Source: Erythrobacter fulvus (GTDB taxonomy: Bacteria > Pseudomonadota > Alphaproteobacteria > Sphingomonadales > Sphingomonadaceae). Taken from it: DNA of 64,000 nt. Below are positions 48,846-59,237 of this stretch, one piece after another. The position numbers and the translations under genes are program-made. The stretch's first letter is position 1, and each line of letters begins with the position of its first letter. Location of the stretch: assembly GCF_028595285.1 (NCBI RefSeq), contig NZ_JAQQXQ010000005.1, positions 227,475 to 291,474 of the forward strand. The letters are read 5' to 3'. Under the pieces are notes generated by a model, which had not been told where the DNA came from, searched no databases, and saw only the letters and a list, made by a program, of their open reading frames with translations.

Positions 48846-51641
48846 TTACAGACCGAGCGCCTCGGCGATCAGTGCTTCCTGCTGGGCCTTGTGGCGGCTG
48901 GCCAGACCGGTGGCGGGCGAGGCCGCGGCCTCGCGTCCGGCATAGGTCGGGCGCATGCCCTTGTGCCCTGCGGCGATCAGCGATTCCTCGATCCGTTCGT
49001 TCACGAAGAACCACGATCCGTTGTTGCGCGGTTCCTCCTGACACCAGACCACATCCTTGAGGCCCGTCATGCGCTTGAGGCGCACCGCCAGCGGATCGCC
49101 GGGGAAGGGATAGAGCTGTTCGATGCGGATGATCGAGACATCGTCGATCCCTGCCGCATCGCGCGCTTCGATCAGATCATAGGCGACCTTGCCCGAACAC
49201 AGCACCACGCGTCGCACCTTGTCGTCGGCGATTTCGGTGGTGTCGGACAGGATCCGCTTGAACTGCGATTCCCCGAGGAAATCGGCCTTGGCGCTCTTGG
49301 CCAACGGATGGCGCAGCAGCGACTTGGGGCTCATGATGACAAGCGGCTTGCGGAACGGACGCAGCATCTGCCGGCGCAGCACGTGGAAGTAGTTGGCCGG
49401 GGTGGTGATGTTGCAGACCTGGATATTGTCGTTCGCGCACAGCTGCAGGAAGCGTTCGAGGCGTGCGGAGGAGTGTTCCGGCCCCTGGCCTTCGTAACCA
49501 TGCGGCAGCAGCATCACGAGGCCGTTGGCGCGCAGCCACTTGGCCTCGCCGCTGGCGATGAACTGGTCGATCATGATCTGCGCGCCGTTGGCGAAGTCGC
49601 CGAACTGGCCTTCCCACAGCACCAGACTGCGCGGATCGGCCATCGCGAAACCATATTCGAAGCCGAGCACGCCATATTCCGACAGGGTCGAATCGTGCAC
49701 CTCGAACTTGCCATGGGGCAGGGTGCTGAGCGGCACGTATTTGCGCTCGGTCTTCTGGTCGACCCACACCGCGTGACGCTGGCTGAAGGTGCCGCGCCCG
49801 GAGTCCTGACCCGACAGGCGCACGCCATAGCCTTCCATCACGAGACTGCCGAAAGCGAGCGCCTCGGCCGTCGCCCAGTCGAAACCGTCGCCGGTGGCGA
49901 ACATCTCGCGCTTGGCGGCGAGCACCCGGTCGAGGGTCTTGTGGATGTCGAGATCACCGGGCACCTCCGTCAGCACGCGGCCGAGCGAATCCAGCGTCTT
50001 GGGTTCGATCGCGGTTTCCACGTTGCGGCGCGCGGTTTCGGGATCGGCAGGCTTGTTGAGCCCGGCCCAGCGCCCGCCGAACCAGTCGGCCTCGTTCGGC
50101 TTGTAGGTCTTGCCCGCTTCGAACTCCTCGTCGAGCAGCGTGACGAATTCCGCGGCCAGCGCCTCGCGGGTGCCGGGTTCGACCACGCCTTGCTCGATCA
50201 GGCGGCCTTCGTAGATCTTCGAGACCTTGGGATGGCTGCGGATCGCGTCGTACATCAGCGGCTGGGTGAACTTGGGCTCGTCGCCTTCGTTGTGGCCGAA
50301 CCGGCGATAGCACCACATGTCGATCACCACGTCGCGGTGGAAGGTCTGGCGGTATTCGACCGCCAGCTTGCACGCAAAGGTCACCGCTTCGGGATCGTCG
50401 CCGTTGACGTGGAGGATCGGGGCCATCACGCCCTTCGCCACATCGCTCGGATAGGGCGAGGAGCGCGCGAATTTCGGCGAGGTGGTGAAGCCGATCTGGT
50501 TATTGATGATGAAGTGGATGCAGCCGCCGGTGTCATAGCCCGGCACGCCCGAAAGCGAGAGGCTTTCCCACACCACGCCTTGCCCTGCGAAGGCGGCATC
50601 GCCGTGGATCAACACGGGCAGCACCTGTTCCTTCTTGGCCAGATCGTCGCGGATCGCCTGCTGCGCGCGCGACTTGCCGAGCACCACCGGGTTCACCGCC
50701 TCAAGGTGCGAGGGGTTGGGCACAAGGCTCATGTGGACCGAAATCCCGTCGAACTCGCGGTCGGTCGAGGTGCCGAGGTGGTACTTCACATCGCCCGAAC
50801 CGCCGACATCGTCGGGGTTGGCGCTGCCGCCCGAAAATTCGTGGAAGATCACGCGGTAGGGCTTGGCCATCACGTTGGCGAGCACGTTGAGCCGCCCGCG
50901 GTGGGCCATGCCGTAGATGATCTCGCGCACGCCCGCGCTGCCGCCGTGCTTGATCACGGCTTCCAGCGCCGGAATCATGGACTCGCCGCCATCAAGCCCG
51001 AAACGCTTGGTGCCGACATATTTCTTGCCGAGGAATTCCTCGTACTGCTCCCCGCGTAGCACTGCGGCGAGGATTGCCTTCTTGCCTTCGGGGGTGAACT
51101 GGATCGTCTCGCCCGGGCTTTCGAACTTGTCCTGAAGGAAACGGCGTTCCTCGGTATCGGCAATGTGCATGTATTCGAGGCCGACCTTGCCGCAATAAAC
51201 CTCGCGCAGACGCTGGTGGAGCTTGCCCACCGTGGTCCACTCCATGCCGAGCACGCCGCCGACATAGACGTCTTCGTTCTCCTTGCCCGCAAGACCGTGC
51301 CATTCGAGCGTCAGGTCAGCCGGGCCCTCGCGGTTCGACAGGCCGAGCGGATCGAGATCCGCCGCCATGTGCCCGCGCACACGGTAGAGCCGCACCAACG
51401 TCATCGCCGCGATCGACAGCGCAGCGGCCTTTTCGACCGCCTTGGGGTCCATCGCCTTGCCGGCATCCTTTGCCGCCTGCTTTACCGCAAGGCGCATTTC
51501 GGTCGGGTCCATCGCGGACGTCAGATCGGACGCGCTGTCGGCCAGCGTGTCGAGCCACTTGCGCCGTTCCCACGAAGGGCCGGGCTGCGGGCCTTCCTGG
51601 TCGGTGAGGGCCGGAATGAAATTTTGCGGTTCGTTACCCAT
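48846..51641 (-). CDS. sucA: 2-oxoglutarate dehydrogenase E1
   Basis: 931 residues, family length. ThDP enzyme that decarboxylates 2-oxoglutarate. The ThDP/Mg region is LIHGDAAFAGQGVVWESLS with INNQIGFTT; GEVYCGKVGLEYMHI-like and FGLDGGESMIPALEAVI are also conserved. It starts 72 nt after sucD; a GGCCCC/GGGGCC hairpin (about 51671-51696) lies in the gap. Confidence 0.98.
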   Translation of the reverse strand: MGNEPQNFIPALTDQEGPQPGPSWERRKWLDTLADSASDLTSAMDPTEMRLAVKQAAKDAGKAMDPKAVEKAAALSIAAMTLVRLYRVRGHMAADLDPLGLSNREGPADLTLEWHGLAGKENEDVYVGGVLGMEWTTVGKLHQRLREVYCGKVGLEYMHIADTEERRFLQDKFESPGETIQFTPEGKKAILAAVLRGEQYEEFLGKKYVGTKRFGLDGGESMIPALEAVIKHGGSAGVREIIYGMAHRGRLNVLANVMAKPYRVIFHEFSGGSANPDDVGGSGDVKYHLGTSTDREFDGISVHMSLVPNPSHLEAVNPVVLGKSRAQQAIRDDLAKKEQVLPVLIHGDAAFAGQGVVWESLSLSGVPGYDTGGCIHFIINNQIGFTTSPKFARSSPYPSDVAKGVMAPILHVNGDDPEAVTFACKLAVEYRQTFHRDVVIDMWCYRRFGHNEGDEPKFTQPLMYDAIRSHPKVSKIYEGRLIEQGVVEPGTREALAAEFVTLLDEEFEAGKTYKPNEADWFGGRWAGLNKPADPETARRNVETAIEPKTLDSLGRVLTEVPGDLDIHKTLDRVLAAKREMFATGDGFDWATAEALAFGSLVMEGYGVRLSGQDSGRGTFSQRHAVWVDQKTERKYVPLSTLPHGKFEVHDSTLSEYGVLGFEYGFAMADPRSLVLWEGQFGDFANGAQIMIDQFIASGEAKWLRANGLVMLLPHGYEGQGPEHSSARLERFLQLCANDNIQVCNITTPANYFHVLRRQMLRPFRKPLVIMSPKSLLRHPLAKSAKADFLGESQFKRILSDTTEIADDKVRRVVLCSGKVAYDLIEARDAAGIDDVSIIRIEQLYPFPGDPLAVRLKRMTGLKDVVWCQEEPRNNGSWFFVNERIEESLIAAGHKGMRPTYAGREAAASPATGLASRHKAQQEALIAEALGL

Positions 51642-51713
51642 CGAAGGATCCCCTGGGGAGGAGGAAGGATGGCCCCCCGCAGAAACGCGAGGGGCCGGTA
51701 TTCAAAACGGCGA

Positions 51714-52603
51714 TCAGGCCATCTCTTTCAGCATCGCGGCCAGCGTTTCGCCGAGCAGCGAGGGCGAGGGGCTGACGCGGATGCCCGCATCTTCCATCGC
51801 CGCGATCTTGTCTTCGGCGCCGCCCTGGCCGCCCGAGACGATCGCGCCCGCGTGGCCCATGCGGCGGCCCGGAGGGGCAGTGCGGCCCGCGATAAAGCCG
51901 ACCATCGGCTTGGAACGACCCTTGGCGCGTTCGGCCTTGATGAAGGCGGCGGCCTCTTCTTCTGCCGAACCGCCGATTTCGCCGATCATGATGATGCTCT
52001 CGGTTTCCGGATCGTCGAGGAACAGGTCGAGCACGTCGATGAAGTTGGTGCCGTTTACCGGGTCGCCGCCGATGCCGACCGCGGTGGTCTGGCCGAGGCC
52101 CGCCATGGTGGTCTGGTGCACCGCTTCATAGGTGAGCGTGCCCGAGCGGCTGACGATGCCGACGCTGCCCTTTTTGAAGATATTGGCCGGCATGATGCCG
52201 ATCTTGCACTCGTTCGGCGTCAGAACGCCGGGGCAGTTGGGGCCGATGAGGCGCGACTTGGAGCCCTGAAGCGCACGCTTGGCACGGACCATGTCGAGCA
52301 CCGGAATGCCTTCGGTGATGCAGATGATCAGCTCGATTTCGGCATCGATCGCTTCGCAAATCGCGTCGGCGGCGAACGGCGGCGGCACGTAGATGCACGA
52401 AGCAGTCGCGCCGGTCGCGGCCTTCGCTTCGCGCACGGTGTCAAACTGCGGGATACCGATATGGGTGGTGCCACCCTTGCCCGGGGTCACGCCCGCGACC
52501 ATCTGCGTCCCGTAATCGAGCGCGGCCTGGGTATGGAAGGTGCCGGTGTTGCCGGTCATCCCTTGCGTGATGACCTTGGTGTCCTTGTTTACGAGGATGG
52601 ACA

Positions 52604-52604
<1 letters not shown>
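51714..52604 (-). CDS. sucD: Succinyl-CoA synthetase alpha subunit
   Basis: 296 residues. CoA-binding Rossmann domain ([28 protein letters not shown]) and the phosphohistidine loop [20 protein letters not shown]. It needs the beta subunit SucC, which is not encoded in this window although sucC commonly precedes sucD. The start shares a base with the stop of the unknown secreted-protein gene upstream (TAATG). Confidence 0.98.
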
Positions 52605-54089
<1,485 letters not shown>

Positions 54090-54179
54090 TCAATTGCGTC
54101 TGGCCAAGAAGCCGGAGCGCTGATGCCGGGCCTTTCCGTCCCAAACGACCGGGCATCGCTTGTCTAGGGGCGCGGTAGG

Positions 54180-54207
54180 CCTCTAAAAAAGCGATTGCAA
54201 CCGTCAA
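54180..54207 (-). promoter_or_regulatory. Putative promoter of the TCA operon
   Basis: On the minus strand TTGACG (54207-54202), 16-nt spacer, TAGAGG (54185-54180). The spacer contains another GTTGCAA half site. Confidence 0.45.
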
Positions 54208-54229
54208 AAGGTCGGATGCGACAACTATC

Positions 54230-54253
54230 TTTGCAAACAGTTTGCAATTGCAA
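54230..54253. promoter_or_regulatory. TTTGCAA repeat upstream of mdh (ScfR/PccR-like site)
   Basis: TTTGCAAACAG (54230-54240) is followed by TTTGCAATTGCAA (54241-54253): an inverted pair TTGCAAA-CAG-TTTGCAA plus a third TTGCAA. ScfR-family regulators (PccR, MccR, RamB) of acyl-CoA and acetate metabolism bind TTTGCAAA-type repeats. The site lies upstream of the -35, as expected for an activator. Assignment is by motif likeness. Confidence 0.5.
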
Positions 54254-54306
54254 TAAGCGTTTCAGGTCAACGCATCAGGGAAACGCCGTAACGCAGTCGG
54301 CAGGGA

Positions 54307-54639
54307 TCAGGCGGGAAGCAATTCGCGCTTTGCCGCTGCGGCAAGGCGGCGGTCGAACATTCCGGTGATCGCGATCCATTCCGCCGCGACCGGAGCATTG
54401 CCTTCGCTGGCCGAGCGTGCTGCCTCGGCATGGGCGACGCGCGGGGCATCGAGACCGTGGCGCGCAAAGTGCCGCAGCGCTGCGACCAGCACCGGATCGA
54501 AGGCGCTGCCCGCTATGCCTTCCACAGCGCCGTTGTCATTGGCTGCCAGCACCCGCACGCGTGTAACCAGGCCGCGCCCTGCTGCATGCTTTCCGGCATT
54601 GCGGGCAGGGTCTTGGGCGGTAGCAAGGCGGATCGACAT
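54307..54639 (-). CDS. Small conserved hypothetical protein
   Basis: 110 residues from ATG 54639 (MSIRLATAQDPARNAGKHAA). RVRVLAANDNGAVEGI, GSAFDPVLVAALRHFARHGL, and a C-terminal WIAITGMFDRRLAAAAKREL form a pattern that I know only from uncharacterised sphingomonad proteins. Soluble, helical, no signal peptide. A longer frame from 54681 is possible. Faces away from mdh's upstream region (same strand, 262 nt before mdh). Confidence 0.6.
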   Translation of the reverse strand: MSIRLATAQDPARNAGKHAAGRGLVTRVRVLAANDNGAVEGIAGSAFDPVLVAALRHFARHGLDAPRVAHAEAARSASEGNAPVAAEWIAITGMFDRRLAAAAKRELLPA

Positions 54640-54795
54640 CGGGGCAACGGTTCCTGCTGGGGCAAGCTCTGCCGGAAGCACCGGCGGGCTGCGTTATGCT
54701 TGTTGCCGCCGGGTTAGCAGTCGTGCCTGAAACCTTCGTGTCCGGACAGGGTTTCGGACAGCTTAACCGTGTTTTTCAGGCTGGGGCGGAGCGGC

Positions 54796-55917
54796 CTATT
54801 CGGACGCGCTGGCAGCGGTGTCGGCTGGCGTCGGCGTATCGCCTTGGCGCGTCTTCCACTGGCCGGCCCGCGCATATTCCGCCTTGACCGATCCGGCGCC
54901 GCTATAGGCTTCGACTGGCGCGGGTGCAGGCGCGGCGGGCGGGGACTTGGCGGCAGGCCTGGCTTGTGCGGCAAGCGGCACCGGCCCGAGATCATAGGCG
55001 ATCACCGGACGCGGGGTTTCCGCCGGGCTTTCCAGCACGGGAGCAGCCGCGATGCGCGCCGCGGGACCGTTTTCGATGCCGGCATAGGCCATGGTAAACG
55101 CGCTTTTCTCGCCCGAGGCTCCGCGCAGCCGGTAAAAGCGGTGCGCGCCGATCGTGCCGACATGATCGAGCGTCGCCGCCCAATAGGGATTGACCCAGAG
55201 CGTATGGTAATGCGTCGCATGGCCGACGGGGGCATAGACGCTGCCCGACAGTGCCTCGGCCGCGATCCGCTGCGCCCGGGCCCAGCTTGCACCGCCCGGA
55301 CGCCGGGCAAGGCTGCCGTCGCAGGTGAAAGTGAACTGGCATCCGGTGCGCCGTTCCGATCCCTGATATACCACGCCGCAGACGCTGGCAGGCCAGCCCG
55401 GATGTGCCACACGGTTGAGCACCACCTGCGCCACGGCACGCTGGCCAGCCTCGCTTTCGCTGGCGGCCTCGTACCACACTGCCTGCGCCAGACATTCCTG
55501 CGCGCGAACATTGCCGAGGCCCGTGGCGGCGGCGAAGAACGGTTTGGCCGGTGCTCCCACGTCGATGATCGCACCAAGCTCGCGCCCGTCTTCCGCGCCC
55601 ACGGACAGCGGATCGGATTTGGGCAGAGCCACCAGCGGTGCCCCGGCGGGATCGGCCATGTAGAAGAAGGCCGATCCGGGAAAGCTCATCCCCGGCCGCT
55701 CGAACGGGAGCGCGGCCCTCGCGGCCTGACGGGTGGCGAGCGCGGTATCTGGCCCAGCGGCCGGGCCGGGCAGGGCGAGTAGATTGCCTGGCGCTGCCAG
55801 CGCGGGCACGGCAATGGCCGCCGCGAGCACGGCCAGCCGCTTGCGCCACACGCCCGTCACCGGAATCGCGGCGGCAAGCTGGGCGAAAAACGCAAAAGGC
55901 GCGCGGGCGGCAGGCAT
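54796..55917 (-). CDS. Cell-wall hydrolase, SleB type
   Basis: 373 residues. An N-terminal hydrophobic segment (LAVLAAAIAVPALAAPGN) exports or anchors it. The Hydrolase_2/SleB domain is ECLAQAVWYEAASESEAGQR, AVAQVVLNRVAHPGWPASVC, GVVYQGSERRTGCQFTFTCDG, with the catalytic Glu in YEAASE, followed by HATHYHT. The C-terminal about 90 residues are Pro/Ala-rich linker. It cleaves peptidoglycan, probably as a lytic transglycosylase or amidase. Common in alphaproteobacteria without sporulation. Confidence 0.85.
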   Translation of the reverse strand: MPAARAPFAFFAQLAAAIPVTGVWRKRLAVLAAAIAVPALAAPGNLLALPGPAAGPDTALATRQAARAALPFERPGMSFPGSAFFYMADPAGAPLVALPKSDPLSVGAEDGRELGAIIDVGAPAKPFFAAATGLGNVRAQECLAQAVWYEAASESEAGQRAVAQVVLNRVAHPGWPASVCGVVYQGSERRTGCQFTFTCDGSLARRPGGASWARAQRIAAEALSGSVYAPVGHATHYHTLWVNPYWAATLDHVGTIGAHRFYRLRGASGEKSAFTMAYAGIENGPAARIAAAPVLESPAETPRPVIAYDLGPVPLAAQARPAAKSPPAAPAPAPVEAYSGAGSVKAEYARAGQWKTRQGDTPTPADTAASASE

Positions 55918-56070
55918 GACGTCACCCTTGCTCTAGCGCGCCCCGACACCTGCGGCGAGCGGGCCCCGGCGGGCCGTCCCGTTTCCGGACAGCGGTGCGG
56001 CCATGTCTGACCGGCACAGTGGCCCGATGCTTGCGCGCTGTCCGGCGCCGCCCTATCGCGGGCAGCGGAC

Positions 56071-56922
56071 ATGGCGAGGGATCGGGACACGACTGGCACC
56101 GTGCGCGCGTGCGGCAGCCTCGCCGCGCTGCTGGCGCTGTTTGCTGCCGCCTGCGCACCCTCTGCTGCACCGGGAGGCGAGGATCCGGACGGGCCGACCA
56201 TCGTCAGCCTCAATCCCTGCCTCGATGCGATTCTCGTCGAAGTCGCGCAGCCGAAGCAGGTGCTGGCGCTGTCGCACTACAGCCGCGATCCGGGCTCCAG
56301 CTCGGTCCCGGCGGCAGTAGCGGCGCGCTACGGCGTGACCGGTGGCACCGCGGAGGAGGTGATCGCGCTCCAGCCCGATCTGGTGCTCGCCTCGATCTTC
56401 CTCCCGCAACCGACACGGGCCGCGCTGGAGCGGGCAGGGTTGCGTGTGGAGACCTTCGGCAGCCCCACGACCGTAGCTGGAAGCATTGCGCAAGTGCGCG
56501 AAGTGGCGGCGCTAGCCGGTCGCGAGCCTGAAGGTGAATGGCTGGTGCGCGGCATGCAGCATGCTGCGCAGCCGTCCCGCGATGCTCGACGGGTTTCCAC
56601 CCTGTTGTGGCAGCCGGGAGAGATCGTGCCGGGCGAGGCGACGCTTGTGGCGGAAATGCTGCGCACGCACGGCTTCGCCAACCATGCGGCGGCGATGGGG
56701 CTGGGGCAGGCCGATTTCGTCGCGCTCGAAACCGTGCTTGCCGACCCGCCCGAATTGCTGCTGGTGGCCGGTGACAGCACGGGCCAGCGCCATCCCTTGC
56801 TGAAGCACCTTTCCGGCACGCGGGTCGAACCGCTGGCGCCCGGTCTGCTGTTCTGCGGCGGGCCTACGGTGATTGCGCTGGGCGAGCGGCTGGGAACCTT
56901 GAGCGAGGAGATGCAGCCATGA
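56071..56922 (+). CDS. ABC importer substrate-binding lipoprotein (BtuF/FecB type)
   Basis: 283 residues. Lipoprotein signal (SLAALLALFAAAC) with Cys lipidation. The helical-backbone binding fold of the vitamin B12/Fe-siderophore group is marked by TIVSLNPCLDAILVEVAQP, EEVIALQPDLVLAS and the final LLFCGGPTVIALGERL. First of a three-gene importer. Its start ATG overlaps no gene. Substrate (B12, heme or siderophore) is not determined: no TonB receptor and no cobalamin riboswitch are seen nearby. Confidence 0.8.
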   Translation: MARDRDTTGTVRACGSLAALLALFAAACAPSAAPGGEDPDGPTIVSLNPCLDAILVEVAQPKQVLALSHYSRDPGSSSVPAAVAARYGVTGGTAEEVIALQPDLVLASIFLPQPTRAALERAGLRVETFGSPTTVAGSIAQVREVAALAGREPEGEWLVRGMQHAAQPSRDARRVSTLLWQPGEIVPGEATLVAEMLRTHGFANHAAAMGLGQADFVALETVLADPPELLLVAGDSTGQRHPLLKHLSGTRVEPLAPGLLFCGGPTVIALGERLGTLSEEMQP

Positions 56923-57923
56923 ACCGCGCCAGCGTGGTCTTTGCGCTGCTGCTGGCGGTGCTTTTGCCGCTCTCGCTGCTGGCCGGGCGCGCATGGATCG
57001 ATCCCTTTGATGTTGCAGCCAGCGGGCCGAACGCCGCACTGATCCTTGCCGAACTGCGTCTGCCCCGCGCCATGCTGGCGGTGGTGGTCGGCGCGGGGCT
57101 GGGCGCGGCTGGAGCGGCGATGCAGGGCTATTTGCGCAACCCGCTAGCCGATCCCGGCCTGTTCGGCATCGCGCCGATGGCGGCGCTGGGCGCGGTGGCG
57201 AGTTTCTGGCTCGCGCCGCTGATCCCGCCTGCCTGGGGTGCATGGAGCCTGCCGGTGCTGGCACTTGCCGGAGCGGGCGCGGGCATGGCGGCGCTGGCCC
57301 TCATCGCAGGGCGCGCCGCGGCCGATGCACAAACCGGGGCCGGGGGCGGGATCGCGCTATTCACGCTGGCGGGCCTGATGATCGCGAGCCTTGCCGGCGC
57401 GCTCACCGCACTGGCGATCACGCTCGCGCCCAATCCCTTTGCCCTGTCGGAGATCGTCATGTGGCTCAATGGCGCGCTGACTGATCGATCATGGCGCGAA
57501 GTCGCCATTGCTGCGCCGCTGGTCGCCGCCGGGATCACGGTGCTGGCTCTTGCCGCCAGAAGCCTCGACGCGCTGACATTGGGCGAGGAAGCGGCACGAT
57601 CGCTCGGGCTTGATCCGGCGCGGTTGCTGTTGCTGCTGGTGGCGGGCGTGGGCCTGACTGTCGGCGCGGGTGTGGCGGTGGCGGGGATCATCGGCTTTGT
57701 CGGCCTTGTCGTGCCGCATCTGGTGCGCCCGTTGACCGATCGTCTGCCGTCGAGCCTGATCCTGCCGAGCGCGCTTGCGGGCGCCTGTCTGGTGCTTGCC
57801 GCCGACTCTATCGTGCGGATCCTGCCGCTGGTTACCGAACTGCGCCTGGGCATCGCGCTGTCGCTGATCGGCGCGCCGTTCTTCCTGTGGCTGCTTATCA
57901 AGATGCGGCGGGGGCGGCTCTAG
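56919..57923 (+). CDS. FecCD/BtuC-type ABC transporter permease
   Basis: 334 residues and about ten helices. LPRAMLAVVVGAGLGAAGAA, MQGYLRNPLADPGLFGIAP, and GFVGLVVPHLVRPLTDRLPS (coupling loop) define the FecCD family. ATG 56919 overlaps the binding-protein stop by 4 nt (ATGA), and the stop abuts the ATPase ATG. Confidence 0.92.
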   Translation: MNRASVVFALLLAVLLPLSLLAGRAWIDPFDVAASGPNAALILAELRLPRAMLAVVVGAGLGAAGAAMQGYLRNPLADPGLFGIAPMAALGAVASFWLAPLIPPAWGAWSLPVLALAGAGAGMAALALIAGRAAADAQTGAGGGIALFTLAGLMIASLAGALTALAITLAPNPFALSEIVMWLNGALTDRSWREVAIAAPLVAAGITVLALAARSLDALTLGEEAARSLGLDPARLLLLLVAGVGLTVGAGVAVAGIIGFVGLVVPHLVRPLTDRLPSSLILPSALAGACLVLAADSIVRILPLVTELRLGIALSLIGAPFFLWLLIKMRRGRL

Positions 57924-58673
57924 ATGCTGGCGGCGGACAGGCTTTCGCTGGTGCGTGGCGGGGCGCGGGTGGTGGACAACCTCTCGGCGCGGCTCGAACC
58001 GGGCACCATCACCGCCATTGTCGGGCCCAATGGCGCGGGCAAGTCCAGCCTACTGCTCGGGCTTGCGGGCCTGCTTGCGCCCGCGTCAGGGCAGGTGACG
58101 CTGGATGGCAGCAACCTTGCCGACATGCCTCCACGGACCCGGGCGCAAGCTATCGGCTATCTCCCTCAGGCGTCCGATATCGCGTGGGACGTGGCGGTGG
58201 AGAACCTTGTCGCGCTGGGCCGTATGCCATGGCGCGATCGCGGGACAGAAGCGATCGAAGCGGCGATTGCCGCGCTCGCGCTGGAAGGCCTGCGCCAACG
58301 TCCGGCAAGCCGCCTGTCGGGGGGCGAGCGGGCGCGCGTGCTGCTGGCGCGGGTGCTGGCAGGAAATCCGCGCTGGGTGCTCGCCGACGAACCGCTCGCC
58401 GCGCTTGACCTTGCGCATCAGCTCGCGCTCGTCGCGCACCTGCGAAACTGCGCCAGGGCGGGGCAGGGCGTGGTGGTGGTGGTGCACGATCTGGCGCTGG
58501 CGATGAACCACGCCGACCGTGTGCTGGTGCTCGATGGCGGACGGCTGGTGATCGACGGCGCACCCGAAACGGCGCTCTCCCCCGAAGTCATCGCACAGGT
58601 TTGGGGCGTTTCGGCGCAATGGCTGGGCGAGCCCGGCGCGCGGGCTCTGGCGAGCGGGTCAAAACGCAAGTGA
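57924..58673 (+). CDS. ABC transporter ATP-binding protein (FecE/BtuD type)
   Basis: 249 residues. Walker A GPNGAGKSSLLLGLAG, signature LSGGERARVLLARVLAG, Walker B WVLADEPLAALD, and the switch His in VVVVHDLALAMNH. Powers the importer encoded by the two preceding genes. Ends in TGA at 58673 and is followed by a large hairpin. Confidence 0.93.
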   Translation: MLAADRLSLVRGGARVVDNLSARLEPGTITAIVGPNGAGKSSLLLGLAGLLAPASGQVTLDGSNLADMPPRTRAQAIGYLPQASDIAWDVAVENLVALGRMPWRDRGTEAIEAAIAALALEGLRQRPASRLSGGERARVLLARVLAGNPRWVLADEPLAALDLAHQLALVAHLRNCARAGQGVVVVVHDLALAMNHADRVLVLDGGRLVIDGAPETALSPEVIAQVWGVSAQWLGEPGARALASGSKRK

Positions 58674-58692
58674 TAGCCGCACCGGCGGTGGA

Positions 58693-58745
58693 CCGGGATG
58701 TCGTGGAAAGCCTTGGGGCTAGCCAAAAACCACGACCGATCCCGG
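58693..58745. terminator. Large hairpin after the ABC importer operon
   Basis: CCGGGATGTCGTGG (58693-58706) pairs with CCACGACCGATCCCGG (58730-58745) with a two-base bulge, enclosing a loop with its own AGCC/GGCT pairing. No clear U-tract follows, so it may protect the mRNA end or be a structured RNA. Confidence 0.45.
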
Positions 58746-59211
58746 CCCATCTCCGTGTATTTTGATGCCAGGTTGCGACCCTGCAAGGGACCCGGCCGGA
58801 GATTGCGGATGCCGGATCTCAATGGCGCAGCAGGGCCGGTCTGGCGACTACAGATTTTCTGTAGGGCACTGAAAAAATTAATTAACCAACTGAGAATAAT
58901 CGATTTAAAATTCCCGGTCGGCTATTCAGCGGGTTTGCGAGGGCGCGCAACGGGTCAAGTCACCGGTCTCGCAGGCGGCCACCGCCGCATAAAGTCCTGT
59001 ACGTTTCGGCATCGCTCCCATTCCTTTCACGCGACCGCGAAACCCGCTTGCAAGTTTCGTCCCTTCCGGAACGCGCTCAACCCGTCATTTACCGGAAAAA
59101 GCCTGTGCATCCGGCAGGAACCCGAAGCCCCCGCGGCCCGTTGCAATCGCGGGGCCTGCCGACCATCTGGTGACAGAGCGCGGCGAGCCCCGTCTGCGCC
59201 TTGACCTTTGC

Positions 59212-59226
59212 GAACATTTCCGGAAC
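59212..59226 (+). promoter_or_regulatory. LexA (SOS) box of uvrA
   Basis: GAACATTTCCGGAAC is GAAC-N7-GAAC, the complement of the alphaproteobacterial LexA consensus GTTC-N7-GTTC. It lies 11 nt before the uvrA ATG and just after a TTGACC -35-like hexamer (59201-59206). Confidence 0.8.
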
Positions 59227-59237
59227 ACGTCACGCCC

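Larger units (their letters stand above)
58674..59237. other. Intergenic region before uvrA with hairpins and AT-rich island
   Basis: 564 nt without a supported gene. It contains the 58693-58745 hairpin, a CTACAGA-TTT-TCTGTAG palindrome (58848-58864) and an abrupt AT-rich patch (58868-58912, with ATTAATTAACC and GATTTAAAATT) in otherwise GC-rich DNA. The uvrA SOS box is at its right end. Confidence 0.6.

Noticed and set aside
55918..56070. Cobalamin riboswitch upstream of the ABC importer
   Set aside because: The characteristic B12-box (GCCACTG-like) and the conserved core were not found in this stretch.
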